Part shown: positions 17,663 to 26,475 of the stretch, piece after piece
Layout of the letters: each line of letters starts with the position of its first letter
Numbering within the stretch: position 1 is the first letter of the stretch
Assembly (NCBI RefSeq): GCF_004777465.1
Contig: NZ_CP038462.1
Span: 2,976,001 to 3,040,000 of the forward strand
DNA: 64,000 bases
Direction: 5' to 3'
Source of the DNA: Nocardioides daphniae
Lineage (GTDB): Bacteria; Actinomycetota; Actinomycetes; Propionibacteriales; Nocardioidaceae
Program-made: the position numbers and the translations under genes
The notes under the pieces: generated by a model
What the model was told of the DNA's origin: nothing
Database searches by the model: none
Seen by the model: only the letters and a program-made list of their open reading frames with translations

Positions 17663-18280
17663 GTGACGGAAGCGGATTTCCCCCACGGACCGGTCACCGA
17701 CCCTGCGTCGGTGGCCGCGAAGAAGGCGTTGCGCCGCGACGTCCTCACTGCGCGGGCGGCGCTCGACGCCGACGCGCTGGCCCTCACCGCCGAGCGTCTG
17801 CGCGACCACGTCCTCGCCCTCCCGCAGGTCGTCGCGGGGGCGTGCGTGGCGGCGTACGTCTCGGGCGGCAGCGAGCCCGGCACCCGACCGCTGCTCGACG
17901 CGCTGCGCGAGCGCGGCGTCCGCGTGCTGCTCCCGGTGCTGCTGCCCGACGACGACCTCGACTGGGCCGAGTACGCCGGCCCCGAGGCCCTCACCGAGGG
18001 GCTGCGGCGCACCCTCCAGCCCGCCACCCCGGCGCTGGGGGTCGACGCCGTCGCCGACGCCGACGTGGTGCTCGTGCCCGGCGTCGCAGTCTCCGCCACC
18101 GGGCACCGGATGGGGCGCGGCGGCGGCTCGTACGACCGTGCCCTGGCCCGTGTCGACGGCGCCTTCGTGGCGGTGCTGCTGCACCCCGGCGAGGTGGGCC
18201 GTCGGGTGCCCGTCGAGCTGCACGACCAGGTCGTCGACGCCGCCATCACCCGCGACGGCGTGGTCGTGCTCGCTCCCTGA
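17663..18280 (+). CDS. 5-formyltetrahydrofolate cyclo-ligase
   Basis: A 205-residue enzyme that converts 5-formyltetrahydrofolate to 5,10-methenyltetrahydrofolate with ATP, recovering a storage folate. The Lys/Arg-rich start (AAKKALRRDVLTARAAL) and the loop RMGRGGGSYDRAL, the family's GxGGGYYDR motif, are present. The GTG start has no ribosome site but lies six bases after a TAGGCT box, consistent with a leaderless message. It is divergent from the pyrophosphorylase and convergent with the acylase. Confidence 0.92.
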   Translation: MTEADFPHGPVTDPASVAAKKALRRDVLTARAALDADALALTAERLRDHVLALPQVVAGACVAAYVSGGSEPGTRPLLDALRERGVRVLLPVLLPDDDLDWAEYAGPEALTEGLRRTLQPATPALGVDAVADADVVLVPGVAVSATGHRMGRGGGSYDRALARVDGAFVAVLLHPGEVGRRVPVELHDQVVDAAITRDGVVVLAP

Positions 18281-18302
18281 GCCGTCCTCGCCCAGCCGTC
18301 GG

Positions 18303-20933
18303 TCAGTCGTCGGTCGGGGCGAGCAGCAGCCGGTCCTCGCTCGCCCTGCGCACCGCGTCGCGGCTGAAGTGCCACGGCAGGGTGCGTCCCTCGACGAAGA
18401 GCTCGACCTGGTCGTCGTAGTGGCTCGAGGCCGGGTGGCCGGAGACACCGGTCAGGTTGACCCAGCGCGAGTCGTCGAAGTCGGCCAGGTCGACGACCAT
18501 CCGCATCGAGGGCGACGAGGTCACGGTGAAGCCCTCGGTCGCGTCGTACGCCGTCGCGTTGGGCGCCGCGTGGCTGCCGTCGACGCCACCGCCGTTGCGG
18601 TTGAAGATCCGCTCGACGAGGCCGATGCCCGAGGTGCCGAGCGTCTGGTGGGTGAGCTCGAGCTCGTGCAGGTGGCCCCACGCCCAGCGGTCGGGGTTGC
18701 GGGAGCGGCGGGCAGTCATCTCGTCGCGCGCCTCGACCAGGGCACGGCGCAGCACGTCGTCGCGCTGCTCGGTCTCCTCGGTGTCACGGTCGTCCCACAG
18801 CGCGTGGCGGGGCTGGGTGAGCAGCCGCTCGACCACGCTCACCCAGCGGGCGCCGCCGTTGGGGTGGATGCGCTCGCGCAGGTCGTCGTGGAAGGTCAGC
18901 GCGAGCAGTCGCTCCCACACCACGTGGAAGTACGCCGCCGCGGCACTGTCGGCACGGTCCTGGCCGTCCCACTCGGCGAGCAGGTCGACCGCCTCCTGGA
19001 CGTAGGGGCTGAGGTCGTCTATCGCGGTCAACGCCGGGACCAGGGCGTCGGCCATCGGGTTGGCGGCGTCGAGCTGGATGCGGGCCATGTCGCCGACCGA
19101 GACCTCGGTGTCGTCGGCGAGCAGCTCGCGGATCCGCTGGGCGCGGTAGCCCTCGTCCCAGTCGTCGGTGAGGAAGTAGGGGTAGTCGGGCCCGGTGACG
19201 GCCTGGTTGGCGGTGACGATGAACCCCTCGGCGGGGTTGAGCACCGACGGCAGCGCCTCGAAGGGGATGTGGCGACCGGTCCAGTCGTTGGCCTTCCTCC
19301 ATCCGGCCGCCGGAGTGCGGCCGTCGTGGCCGGGGCGGCGGACCGGGATCCGTCCGGGTGCCTGGTAGCCGATGTTGCCGGCCCGGTCGGCGTAGACGAG
19401 GTTCTGCGACGGCACGTCGAAGAGGGCGGCCGCGGCCCGGAAGGACGTCCAGTCCCCGGCCCGGTTGAGCGCGAAGACGGCGTCGGCGGTGGTGCCGGGG
19501 TCGAGGGCGGTCCAGCGCAGGGCGACGGCGTACGGGTCGGGCTCCCCGGCCTCCCGGGCCGCGTTGGCGCCGACGGAGCTGGCGTCCTGGAAGACGTCGG
19601 AGATCAGCGGGCCGTGGTCGGTGGAGCGGACCCGCAGGACGAAGTCCTCCTCGCCGCGCACCCGGATCGTCTCGGTGCGGTCCTCGAGGCGCCGGGCACG
19701 TCCGTCCTGCCACCACACGTCGCCGCGGACCCGCTCGAGGTAGAGGTCGGTGACGTCGGGGCCGAGGTTGGTGAAGCCCCACGCGATCTCGGCGTTGTGG
19801 CCGATGACGACGCCCGGGAAGCCCGAGAAGGTGAAGCCGGCGACGTCGAGCGTGCAGTCGGGCGTGACCTCGCGGCAGTGCAGCCCCATCTGGGTCCAGA
19901 TGCCCGGCTGGCTGGTGCCCAGGTGCGGGTCGTTGGCGAGCAGCGGCTTGCCGGTGGCGGTGCGGGAGCCGGCGACGACCCACGAGTTGGAGCCGAGGCT
20001 GTCGCCGCGACCGAGGAGGGCCGGCACGGCGTCGGCCGCGGCGCGGGCGGCGTCGAGGGCTGCCACGGCCGCGGCAGGGCTTGATCCCCCGTCGGCCAGG
20101 TCGTCGGCCAGCTCGTCGGCCACCTCGTCGACCCGGCCGCTGACCGAGGCTGCCTCCGGCACGATCGACAGGTGCCGCCGGGCGTCGTACGGCGGGTGCA
20201 GGTCGGCCACCACGGACGGGTCGTTGTCCAGGGCCGCGACGGCCCGGTCGATCTCGTCGTCCATGTTGCCGCGCAGGTCCCACGCCATCGCCTTGAGCCA
20301 GGCCAGGGAGTCGGTGGCGGTCCACTTCGCCGGCACATGGTCGAGCCCGGTGAGGCCGAGCAGCGAGTACTCCACCGCGATCTCGTCGGGGTCGTGCTGC
20401 GCCAGGTAGGCGTTGACCCCGTCGGCGTACGCGTCGAGCAGGGCCCGGGTGTCGGTGCTGACCAGCCCCAGCTCCTCGTCGGCGACGCGGCGCCAGCCCA
20501 TCGTGCGGACCATCTTGTCGCTGTCGAGCGCCTCGCGGCCGAAGAGCTCGGCGAGGCGACCAGCGGTCGCGTGCCGGCGGACGTCCATCTCGAAGAAGCG
20601 CTCCTGGGCGTGCACGTAGCCCTGGGCGCGGATGAGGTCACGGTCGGTGTCGGCGTAGAGCTGCGGTACGCCGTTGGCGTCACGCAGGACCTCCACGGCG
20701 GCACCCAGCCCGGGCAGCTGCGCCTCGCCGGTGGTCTGCGGCAGGGGCCGGCGGTAGACGTTGGTCGCGTGGACGGCGAGGGCGACCAGCAGCAGCACGA
20801 GCGCGATCACCAGGCCCGTCGTGACGTGGGCCCAGGTCGGCCAGCTCCGGTAGCGCTCCCACCACGACCCTGGCGCGGGTGTGGCGGGCGCGGCGGGTGC
20901 GGCATCGGTCACAGGGCCCGTCTGAGTGCTCAT
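18303..20933 (-). CDS. Penicillin-acylase family N-terminal-nucleophile hydrolase
   Basis: An 876-residue precursor of the penicillin amidase (S45) family. One N-terminal membrane helix (VTTGLVIALVLLLVALAV) probably anchors or exports it. The alpha-chain region contains RDANGVPQLYAD and AQGYVHAQERFFEMD. The self-cleavage site is at GSNSW (LGRGDSLGSNSWVVAGS), whose Ser becomes the free nucleophile of the beta chain; LLANDPHLG follows. Such enzymes cleave acyl amides, including beta-lactam side chains and acyl-homoserine lactones; the natural substrate here is unknown. Divergent from fmdB. Confidence 0.92.
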   Translation of the reverse strand: MSTQTGPVTDAAPAAPATPAPGSWWERYRSWPTWAHVTTGLVIALVLLLVALAVHATNVYRRPLPQTTGEAQLPGLGAAVEVLRDANGVPQLYADTDRDLIRAQGYVHAQERFFEMDVRRHATAGRLAELFGREALDSDKMVRTMGWRRVADEELGLVSTDTRALLDAYADGVNAYLAQHDPDEIAVEYSLLGLTGLDHVPAKWTATDSLAWLKAMAWDLRGNMDDEIDRAVAALDNDPSVVADLHPPYDARRHLSIVPEAASVSGRVDEVADELADDLADGGSSPAAAVAALDAARAAADAVPALLGRGDSLGSNSWVVAGSRTATGKPLLANDPHLGTSQPGIWTQMGLHCREVTPDCTLDVAGFTFSGFPGVVIGHNAEIAWGFTNLGPDVTDLYLERVRGDVWWQDGRARRLEDRTETIRVRGEEDFVLRVRSTDHGPLISDVFQDASSVGANAAREAGEPDPYAVALRWTALDPGTTADAVFALNRAGDWTSFRAAAALFDVPSQNLVYADRAGNIGYQAPGRIPVRRPGHDGRTPAAGWRKANDWTGRHIPFEALPSVLNPAEGFIVTANQAVTGPDYPYFLTDDWDEGYRAQRIRELLADDTEVSVGDMARIQLDAANPMADALVPALTAIDDLSPYVQEAVDLLAEWDGQDRADSAAAAYFHVVWERLLALTFHDDLRERIHPNGGARWVSVVERLLTQPRHALWDDRDTEETEQRDDVLRRALVEARDEMTARRSRNPDRWAWGHLHELELTHQTLGTSGIGLVERIFNRNGGGVDGSHAAPNATAYDATEGFTVTSSPSMRMVVDLADFDDSRWVNLTGVSGHPASSHYDDQVELFVEGRTLPWHFSRDAVRRASEDRLLLAPTDD

Positions 20934-20963
20934 CGTCGGTCATTCTGCCTACAACCGGTGGCT

Positions 20964-20969
20964 TATCAT
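20964..20969 (+). promoter_or_regulatory. -10 box for a leaderless FmdB message
   Basis: TATCAT ends seven bases before the GTG that begins the canonical FmdB sequence, and no ribosome site intervenes. This also argues that the longer open frame starting upstream is not used. Confidence 0.5.
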
Positions 20970-20976
20970 GGGCGAC

Positions 20977-21276
20977 GTGCCGACCTACCAGTACGCCTGC
21001 ACCGAGTGCGACCACGCCTTCGAGCAGTTCCAGAGCTTCAGCGACGACGCGTTGACCGAGTGCCCCCAGTGCGCCGGGCGCCTGCGCAAGCTCTTCAACG
21101 CCGTGGGTGTGGTCTTCAAGGGATCGGGCTTCTACCGCACCGACTCCCGCTCGGGCTCGTCCTCCAGCGTCCCCGCCTCCTCGAACTCGTCGACGAGCTC
21201 CGACTCGAGCAGCTCCTCCTCGAGCAGCGCGAGCACCAGCACCTCTTCCGGCACCACCTCCAGCGCAGCCAGCTGA
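20977..21276 (+). CDS. FmdB-family zinc-ribbon protein
   Basis: A 99-residue protein. The first 50 residues are a small zinc ribbon of the FmdB/CxxC family (YQYACTECDHAFEQF, then TECPQCAGRLRKLF), with four cysteines in two CxxC pairs. The rest is a serine-rich low-complexity tail. Members are proposed regulatory or metal-binding proteins; the role is not established. The GTG at 20977 is chosen because family proteins start MPTYQY and a -10 box is correctly placed upstream. Confidence 0.85.
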   Translation: MPTYQYACTECDHAFEQFQSFSDDALTECPQCAGRLRKLFNAVGVVFKGSGFYRTDSRSGSSSSVPASSNSSTSSDSSSSSSSSASTSTSSGTTSSAAS

Positions 21277-21354
21277 CCTCCCCAGCGCCGCGACGTCGTC
21301 GCGCCTGTGGACGCGGCCCGTACGGACCCCGCCCTGCCCTCCTAGCGTCGGGGC

Positions 21355-21999
21355 ATGCCTGCTCCTGAGTCACCGACCGGCCGCCCCCGGCTGCGCGTAC
21401 GCCGGTGGTGGCGCCGCCACGTGCTGGCGCACCGCCGCGGCCTGGCGGCCTGCTGCGTGGCCGTCGCCGCGCTGGCGACCCTGCGGACCGTCGCGCCCCC
21501 TCCCCCGCCGGTGGTCGAGACGTGGGTCGCCGCGCGCGACCTGCCCGCAGGCACGGCACTCACGGCGAGTGACGTGGAGCTGGCTGCGTACGCGGTGGGG
21601 ACGGTGCCTGACGGCGTCGTCGCCGCGCCCGCGGGCCGCAGGCTCGCCAGCCCCCTGCGACGCGGCGAGCCGGTGACCGACGCGCGGGTGCTCGGGCCCG
21701 ACCTGCTCGAGGGCTACCCGGGGCGCACCGCCGTGCCTGTGCGGGTGCCGGACGCCACCGTGGTCGACCTGGTGCGGGTCGGCGACACCGTCGACCTGGT
21801 CAGTGCCGACCCCTCCACCGGGCGGGCCGCGACCGTGGCCCGCGACGCCCCGGTGGTGGCCCTCCCGCCCGATCCGGAGGGTGTTTCGGGCCAGGTCGCC
21901 TCGGGCAGGGTCGTCGTGGTGGCGCTCGCCCCCGACGACGTGGACGACGTCACGGTCGCCGCCGTGCAGCAGTTCCTCACCGTGGTCTGGTCGCGCTAG
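21355..21999 (+). CDS. SAF-domain protein (CpaB/RcpC-like pilus assembly)
   Basis: A 214-residue protein. A basic N-terminus is followed by one membrane helix (LAACCVAVAALATLRTV) and then a SAF domain typical of CpaB/RcpC: VWVAARDLPAGTAL-like sequence (here ETWVAARDLPAGTALTASDV), LRRGEPVTDARVL and VGDTVDLVSADP. CpaB helps assemble Flp-type pili, but no other tad/flp genes are present, so this copy stands alone. It lies between fmdB and mscL, all forward. Confidence 0.8.
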   Translation: MPAPESPTGRPRLRVRRWWRRHVLAHRRGLAACCVAVAALATLRTVAPPPPPVVETWVAARDLPAGTALTASDVELAAYAVGTVPDGVVAAPAGRRLASPLRRGEPVTDARVLGPDLLEGYPGRTAVPVRVPDATVVDLVRVGDTVDLVSADPSTGRAATVARDAPVVALPPDPEGVSGQVASGRVVVVALAPDDVDDVTVAAVQQFLTVVWSR

Positions 22000-22080
22000 C
22001 GTGGTCCGAGGCGAGAGCCCACCGTCACGCACCATGACTCGGATCCGCCCATGGATCCGGCGAGAGATCTGGAGACACAC

Positions 22081-22464
22081 ATGAGCGGCTTCAAGGCATT
22101 CCTCCTCCGCGGCAACCTCATCGAGCTGGCCGTCGCGTTCATCATGGGCGGCGCGTTCGCCACCGTGGTCACCGCGACCGTGGCCCTGATCATGGACCTG
22201 CTGGGCAAGCTGGGAGGGACCCCCGACTTCTCCAACTACAAGCCCGAGGGCATCTCGGTCGGCGCCTTCCTGACGGCCCTGATCTCCTTCGTGATCATGG
22301 CCGCCGTCGTCTACTTCGCGATCGTCGTGCCCTACACCAAGGCCAAGGAGAAGTACTTCCCCGCCGCCGACGAGGAGGACGCCGCCGCCCCGGAGGACGT
22401 GCTGCTCCTGCAGGAGATCCGCGACCTCCTCAAGGCCCAGGCGACGCGTCCCGGGTCCCTCTGA
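22081..22464 (+). CDS. mscL: Large-conductance mechanosensitive channel MscL
   Basis: A 127-residue channel subunit that opens under membrane tension to release solutes during osmotic shock. The first helix carries the pore motif LLRGNLIELAVAFIMGGAF, the second helix is LTALISFVIMAAVVYFAIVV, and the C-terminal cytoplasmic helix (VLLLQEIRDLLKAQ) forms the usual bundle. Start ATG 22081 follows a GGAGA site; the upstream in-frame ATG lacks one. A strong terminator follows. Confidence 0.95.
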   Translation: MSGFKAFLLRGNLIELAVAFIMGGAFATVVTATVALIMDLLGKLGGTPDFSNYKPEGISVGAFLTALISFVIMAAVVYFAIVVPYTKAKEKYFPAADEEDAAAPEDVLLLQEIRDLLKAQATRPGSL

Positions 22465-22483
22465 CCACGCGGAGCACGTCACG

Positions 22484-22519
22484 ACGAAGGCCCGCCCGGG
22501 TGACCGGGCGGGCCTTCGT
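22484..22519. terminator. 16-bp hairpin terminator after mscL
   Basis: Bases 22484-22499 pair perfectly with 22504-22519 around GTGA. It lies 20 bases past the mscL stop and 21 bases past the stop of the convergent reverse gene, so it likely serves both. Confidence 0.8.
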
Positions 22520-22539
22520 CCATCTGCAGCGCTCGGGCG

Positions 22540-22719
22540 TCAGTGCCCGCCGTGGTGCGGCGGCACCTGGCGCATGAGCCACGCCTCGCTGGCCGACTCG
22601 GTCGACCGCGCCTCGGGCTCGCGCTCGTCCTTCGTGGTGGCGGGGAGGACGTCGCCGAAGATCTCGGCGAGACGTCGACGCCGCTTCCACTCCGGCTCGG
22701 GACGGTCCTTCTCGCTCAT
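22540..22719 (-). CDS. Small conserved actinobacterial protein
   Basis: A 59-residue, highly charged protein (MSEKDRPEPEWKRRRRLAEI, then FGDVLPATTKDERE) ending in a His/Gly tail. Short proteins with this RRRRLAEIFGDVLP pattern recur in actinobacteria without a known function. The ATG at 22719 lies 46 bases after the LCP gene stop, in the same direction, so co-transcription is likely. Confidence 0.7.
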   Translation of the reverse strand: MSEKDRPEPEWKRRRRLAEIFGDVLPATTKDEREPEARSTESASEAWLMRQVPPHHGGH

Positions 22720-22765
22720 GCGTCCAGCGTACGCCCGGGCCCGGACCGGTCGGCCGGGGCAGCCG

Positions 22766-23977
22766 TCAGGCGCAGCGCGCCTCGTACTCGGCGGCCGCCA
22801 CCTCGGCGTCGGTGGGCTTTTCCTCGTCCGGGTCCACAGAGCCGGTGGCCGACGGGCTCGGCGAGTCGGAGGCCTTGTCCTTGCCCTTCCCGGGCGCGCG
22901 GTCGGCGCGGATGGCCTTCGACGTGAGCTCGGCGCCCAGCGGCCTGTCGCGGGCGATCTTGCGCCACATCTCGTCGGCCTGCTCGGTCCACTGCACCCGG
23001 CCCCAGAAGGGGGACTCACGGGGGAACTCGGAGTGCGGCACGGTCACGAACTTCACCTTGTCCATGCCGACGTTCTGCAGGCTCAGGGCGATGCCGGTGA
23101 GGCGCTTCAGGTCGCTGATGTTCTCCGAGATGGTGAGCGCCTTGGCGACGGCCGTGAGGAAGCCCAGCACCTTGTCCGGACGCGACAGCGTGCCGGCCGA
23201 GCTGACCTTCTTCACCATGGAGGCGATGAAGGTCTGCTGGCGGGAGATGCGCCCGATGTCGGAGCCGCTGCCGACCGCCCGCACGCGCACGTAGTCGAGG
23301 GCCTCGTCGCCGCGGATCTCTCGCTCGCCCGCCTTGATGAAGATGTCGTGCTTCTCGTCGTCGATGTCGTAGGGCACGCAGACCGGCACGCCGTCGATGG
23401 CGTCGACCATGCCCTTGAAGCCGTTGAAGTCGAGCTTCACGAAGCCATCGACGCGCACCCCGGTGTTGAGCTCGAACTGCTCGACCGTGCAGCCCTCCTG
23501 ACCGACCTGGTACGCCTCGTTCCAGGTGGCGTTCTCCTCACCCGGGATCTCGTCGTCGACGCCGCAGTCGGGGCGGGTGACGAGCGAGTCGCGCGGGATC
23601 GAGATGCCGTACGCCCGGGAACGGTCGGCGGAGATGTGCAGCAGGATGTTGGTGTCGGAGTGCTCGGTGCCGGTCTCCCCGTCGATCTTGTTGCCCTCGC
23701 CGGCACGGGTGTCGGTGCCCATGACGAGGATGCGGACCGGCTTCTTGGGCCCGGTGTCGTAGTCCTCCGGGCGGTCCTTCAGCTGGTTCATCGCGTCGGA
23801 CTCGTTGAGGTTGCCCGTGATGCTCCGGTAGAAGGCGACGGCTCCGAGGCCGGTGACCAGGGTGAGCACCAGCAGCGTGGAGAGGATGACCGTGCCGACC
23901 GTGTGGCGCTTCTTCTTGCGGCCGCGACGCTTCGGGCCGGCGCCCGGGTCGCTCGACGGCTCGGATACCTCGCTCAC
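22766..23977 (-). CDS. LytR-CpsA-Psr (LCP) family cell-wall glycopolymer ligase
   Basis: A 403-residue membrane-anchored enzyme. A basic cytoplasmic start (GPKRRGRKKKRHTVG) precedes one membrane helix (ILSTLLVLTLVTGLGAVAFY). The extracellular LCP domain follows with VRILVMGTDTR, HSDTNILLHIS, ISIPRDSLVT and later ALDYVRVR and RISRQQTFI; the conserved Arg and Asp residues that bind the polyprenyl pyrophosphate are there. It attaches wall polymers to peptidoglycan. The C-terminal tail is charged and repetitive. GTG 23977 is chosen over an upstream codon because a GAGGTG site precedes it. Confidence 0.9.
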   Translation of the reverse strand: MSEVSEPSSDPGAGPKRRGRKKKRHTVGTVILSTLLVLTLVTGLGAVAFYRSITGNLNESDAMNQLKDRPEDYDTGPKKPVRILVMGTDTRAGEGNKIDGETGTEHSDTNILLHISADRSRAYGISIPRDSLVTRPDCGVDDEIPGEENATWNEAYQVGQEGCTVEQFELNTGVRVDGFVKLDFNGFKGMVDAIDGVPVCVPYDIDDEKHDIFIKAGEREIRGDEALDYVRVRAVGSGSDIGRISRQQTFIASMVKKVSSAGTLSRPDKVLGFLTAVAKALTISENISDLKRLTGIALSLQNVGMDKVKFVTVPHSEFPRESPFWGRVQWTEQADEMWRKIARDRPLGAELTSKAIRADRAPGKGKDKASDSPSPSATGSVDPDEEKPTDAEVAAAEYEARCA

Positions 23978-24110
23978 GCGCACCTCGGTGGAGATCAGGG
24001 GGAAACGCCCGGGGGGACCAGTGTCCGGGACGGGTCGAATGTACGGCAACTGCCCAACTCCCGCCGCCCTGGCCCTTGGCCGCCGGTGTGGCGCCTGTCA
24101 CGATGGCCGG

Positions 24111-25301
24111 ATGCCATCTTCTGACACCACCCGCGACCTCGACCTCGTCCTCCTCGGTGCGACGGGATTCGTGGGGCGACTGACGGCCGACCACCTCGCG
24201 GCCCACGCCCCCGCCGACCTGCGTTGGGCCGTGGCCGGGCGCAACGAGTCGAGCCTGCAGGCGTTGGTCGCCGACCTGGCCGGCACGGCGTGCCCACCGG
24301 TGGAGACGGTGGTGGTCGACGTCACCGACCGGGCCGCGCTCGACGCGCTGGCCGCCCGCACCCGGGTCCTCGCCACCACGGTCGGGCCCTACCTCACCTA
24401 CGGGGAGCCCGTCGTCGCGGCCTGCGCCGCGGCCGGCACCGACTACCTGGACCTGACCGGGGAGGCGGAGTTCGTGGACCGCACCTGGATCCACCACCAC
24501 GCCAACGCCGTGGAGTCGGGCGCCCGGCTGGTCCACGCCTGCGGCTTCGACTCGGTCCCCCACGACCTGGGCGCACAGTTCACCGTGGAGCAGCTGCCCT
24601 CGGACGCCCCGATCACGGTGCGCGGCGTCGTACGCAGTGACGCGGCCTTCTCCGGTGGCACCTACCAGTCGGCGCTCACCGCCATCTCGCGGATGTCGCA
24701 GGCCAAGCAGGCCGCCCGGGTCCGCCGCTCGCGGGAGGACCGTCCGCCGGGCCGTTCGTCGCGGGCCGTGGCTCCCAAGCCCCGCCGCGACGAGGTGCTG
24801 GGCTTCTGGCTGCTCCCGCTGCCGACCGTGGACGGCCAGATCGTGGCCCGAAGCGGGGCTGCGCTGGAGTCGTACGGTCCCCGCTTCCGCTACTCCCACT
24901 TCGCCGGCACCCGTACGCTGCGCGCCGCCGCGGCAGGCGTCCTCGGCGTCGCGGCGCTGGGCACGGCCGCCCAGGTGCCGCCGCTGCGCAAGCTGCTCTC
25001 CGACCGGGTGCCTGCCGGGACCGGGCCGTCACCGGAGAAGCGCGCACGATCGTGGTTCACCGTGGACTTCGTCGGCGAGGGCGGCGGACGCCGGGTGCAC
25101 ACCCGGGTCAGCGGCGGGGATCCCGGCTACACCGAGACCGCGGTGATGCTCGCCGAGGCCGCGCTCTGCCTGCTGCGCGACGACAACCCGGTGACGTCGG
25201 GCCAGGTGACCACCGCTGTCGCCATGGGGCCCCGGCTGCGTGAGCGGCTCGTCCGTCACGGGATGACCTTCGAGGTGGTCAACGAGGGTCCGCTGGCCTG
25301 A
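24111..25301 (+). CDS. Saccharopine-dehydrogenase-like / trans-acting enoyl reductase family protein
   Basis: A 396-residue protein with an N-terminal NAD(P)-binding Rossmann fold (LVLLGATGFVGRLTADHL, VAGRNESSL) and the family blocks VGPYLTYGEPVVAACAAAGT and YLDLTGE, then CGFDSVPHDLG. It resembles the mycobacterial trans-acting enoyl reductases and saccharopine-dehydrogenase-like oxidoreductases. A membrane-like segment (LRAAAAGVLGVAALGTAAQV) is present in the C-terminal part. A possible CACGAT -10 box six bases upstream suggests a leaderless message. Divergent from the LCP gene; the substrate is unknown. Confidence 0.85.
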   Translation: MPSSDTTRDLDLVLLGATGFVGRLTADHLAAHAPADLRWAVAGRNESSLQALVADLAGTACPPVETVVVDVTDRAALDALAARTRVLATTVGPYLTYGEPVVAACAAAGTDYLDLTGEAEFVDRTWIHHHANAVESGARLVHACGFDSVPHDLGAQFTVEQLPSDAPITVRGVVRSDAAFSGGTYQSALTAISRMSQAKQAARVRRSREDRPPGRSSRAVAPKPRRDEVLGFWLLPLPTVDGQIVARSGAALESYGPRFRYSHFAGTRTLRAAAAGVLGVAALGTAAQVPPLRKLLSDRVPAGTGPSPEKRARSWFTVDFVGEGGGRRVHTRVSGGDPGYTETAVMLAEAALCLLRDDNPVTSGQVTTAVAMGPRLRERLVRHGMTFEVVNEGPLA

Positions 25302-25318
25302 GGCCAGCCGCCGCACCG

Positions 25319-26161
25319 TCACGGCACGCACCCGACGGGATCGTCAGCGGTGGCGTCGGTGGCCAGTCCGTCGAAGACGGCGCCCGCCCCGACCGTGGCG
25401 GCTCTGCGGGGCCCCAACGCAGGTCCGTCCAGCCGGTCGTCGAGCGATCGGCGCATCCGGAGCAGGAGGACGTCCAGGTCGTCGAGGAGCCTGCGCAGCG
25501 CCTCGCAGGTGGTGACTACGGCGCGCAGCGGGACACGGAGGCGCGCGGCCAGCACCGCGATCCGGGTGGTCACCTCGGCCAGCACCACGGGGGTGGCCGC
25601 CCCCGCCGTGAGCCCCAGCACGATCATCCGTTGCATCACCATGCCGGCGACCTCCGCCAGCGCGTCGCGCACCAAGGAGTGCATGACACTGACGTAGCCG
25701 GCCGCCACGTCGAGGGCGCGGGCCACGCTGCCGGCCGCGGTCGCCGCCGCCTCCAGGTCAGCCACCAGGAGGCGGCACTGCTCGGCGCCCGTCTCCACGG
25801 CCAGCCCCTCCATGCCGTCGAGGGTCGCCACCATCCCACGTCGTACGTCGTCGGCGAGCGAGAGCAGCAGCTCCCCCTCGGCCTCCACCACCTGTGCCGC
25901 GGCCATCACCCGGTCACGGTCACCGGTGAGCTCCTGGAGCCACCCGCGCAAGGGCTCGACCTTGTCGAGCACCTCTGCTCCGAGGTGCGACAGCAGCGTG
26001 CCCAGCGGGTCGCCTACGACCCCCACGAAGGTGATCGTCGTGGCGCCGGACTGGAGGAAGGCGGCGCCCCAGTCTCCTTCGTCGAGCAGCTGCGCGACCT
26101 TGATGACGTCGTTGGCGACCGTGACGTGACCCGACAGCAGCCCGAGTCCCAGGTGGCTCAT
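25319..26161 (-). CDS. Helical protein of an ESX-like three-gene operon
   Basis: A 280-residue, mostly helical protein rich in Ala, Leu and Val, without a signal peptide. Hydrophobic segments (TITFVGVVGDPLGTLLSHLG; VMQRMIVLGLTAGAATPVVL) lie between long amphipathic helices that could form a WXG100-like hairpin bundle. I do not recognise the family. It is the last gene of an operon whose start codons overlap by ATGA, after an ESX-like small protein and a YbaB-like protein. Proteins of this kind in actinobacteria are often substrates of type VII secretion; that is inference. Confidence 0.65.
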   Translation of the reverse strand: MSHLGLGLLSGHVTVANDVIKVAQLLDEGDWGAAFLQSGATTITFVGVVGDPLGTLLSHLGAEVLDKVEPLRGWLQELTGDRDRVMAAAQVVEAEGELLLSLADDVRRGMVATLDGMEGLAVETGAEQCRLLVADLEAAATAAGSVARALDVAAGYVSVMHSLVRDALAEVAGMVMQRMIVLGLTAGAATPVVLAEVTTRIAVLAARLRVPLRAVVTTCEALRRLLDDLDVLLLRMRRSLDDRLDGPALGPRRAATVGAGAVFDGLATDATADDPVGCVP

Positions 26162-26475
26162 GGCGCCGCCCGCCCGTCGAGGCGGCACGCCACCCGGCTG
26201 TCGGTGTCCGACATGTCCCGGGCAAGAGCGGTGACAGCATCGGCCAGGGCGGTCACCAGCTTCGCGTGGGCGCCGACCTGGCCCACCAGCCCGTCGCGCA
26301 CCCGGTCGAAGGCGAGAGCCAGCGGCAGGTTGACGAGTCCGAAGCTGTCCTGGCCGATCGAGACGTCGCCCAGCACCAGGCTGCGGTCGCCCACCCGGTC
26401 GCCGACCGCCAGCAACCTGTTCGCCTCGGCCTCCAGCACCTCGGGCTCGACCCGCAGCCGGGGTGCGACCCTCAT
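26158..26475 (-). CDS. Small ESX/WXG100-like protein
   Basis: A 105-residue helical protein (MRVAPRLRVEPEVLEAEANR, then LVNLPLALAFDRVRDGLVGQ). Length, helical content and position fit WXG100/EsxA-like proteins, although no clear W-x-G is visible; FGLVNLP may occupy the turn. Start and stop both overlap their neighbours by ATGA, indicating one translational unit of three proteins. The function is unknown. Confidence 0.6.
   Translation of the reverse strand: MRVAPRLRVEPEVLEAEANRLLAVGDRVGDRSLVLGDVSIGQDSFGLVNLPLALAFDRVRDGLVGQVGAHAKLVTALADAVTALARDMSDTDSRVACRLDGRAAP

Noticed and set aside
23538..24899. A 453-codon reverse frame across the LCP and reductase genes
   Set aside because: It runs antisense to the reductase and out of frame with the LCP gene, both of which have clear domains.
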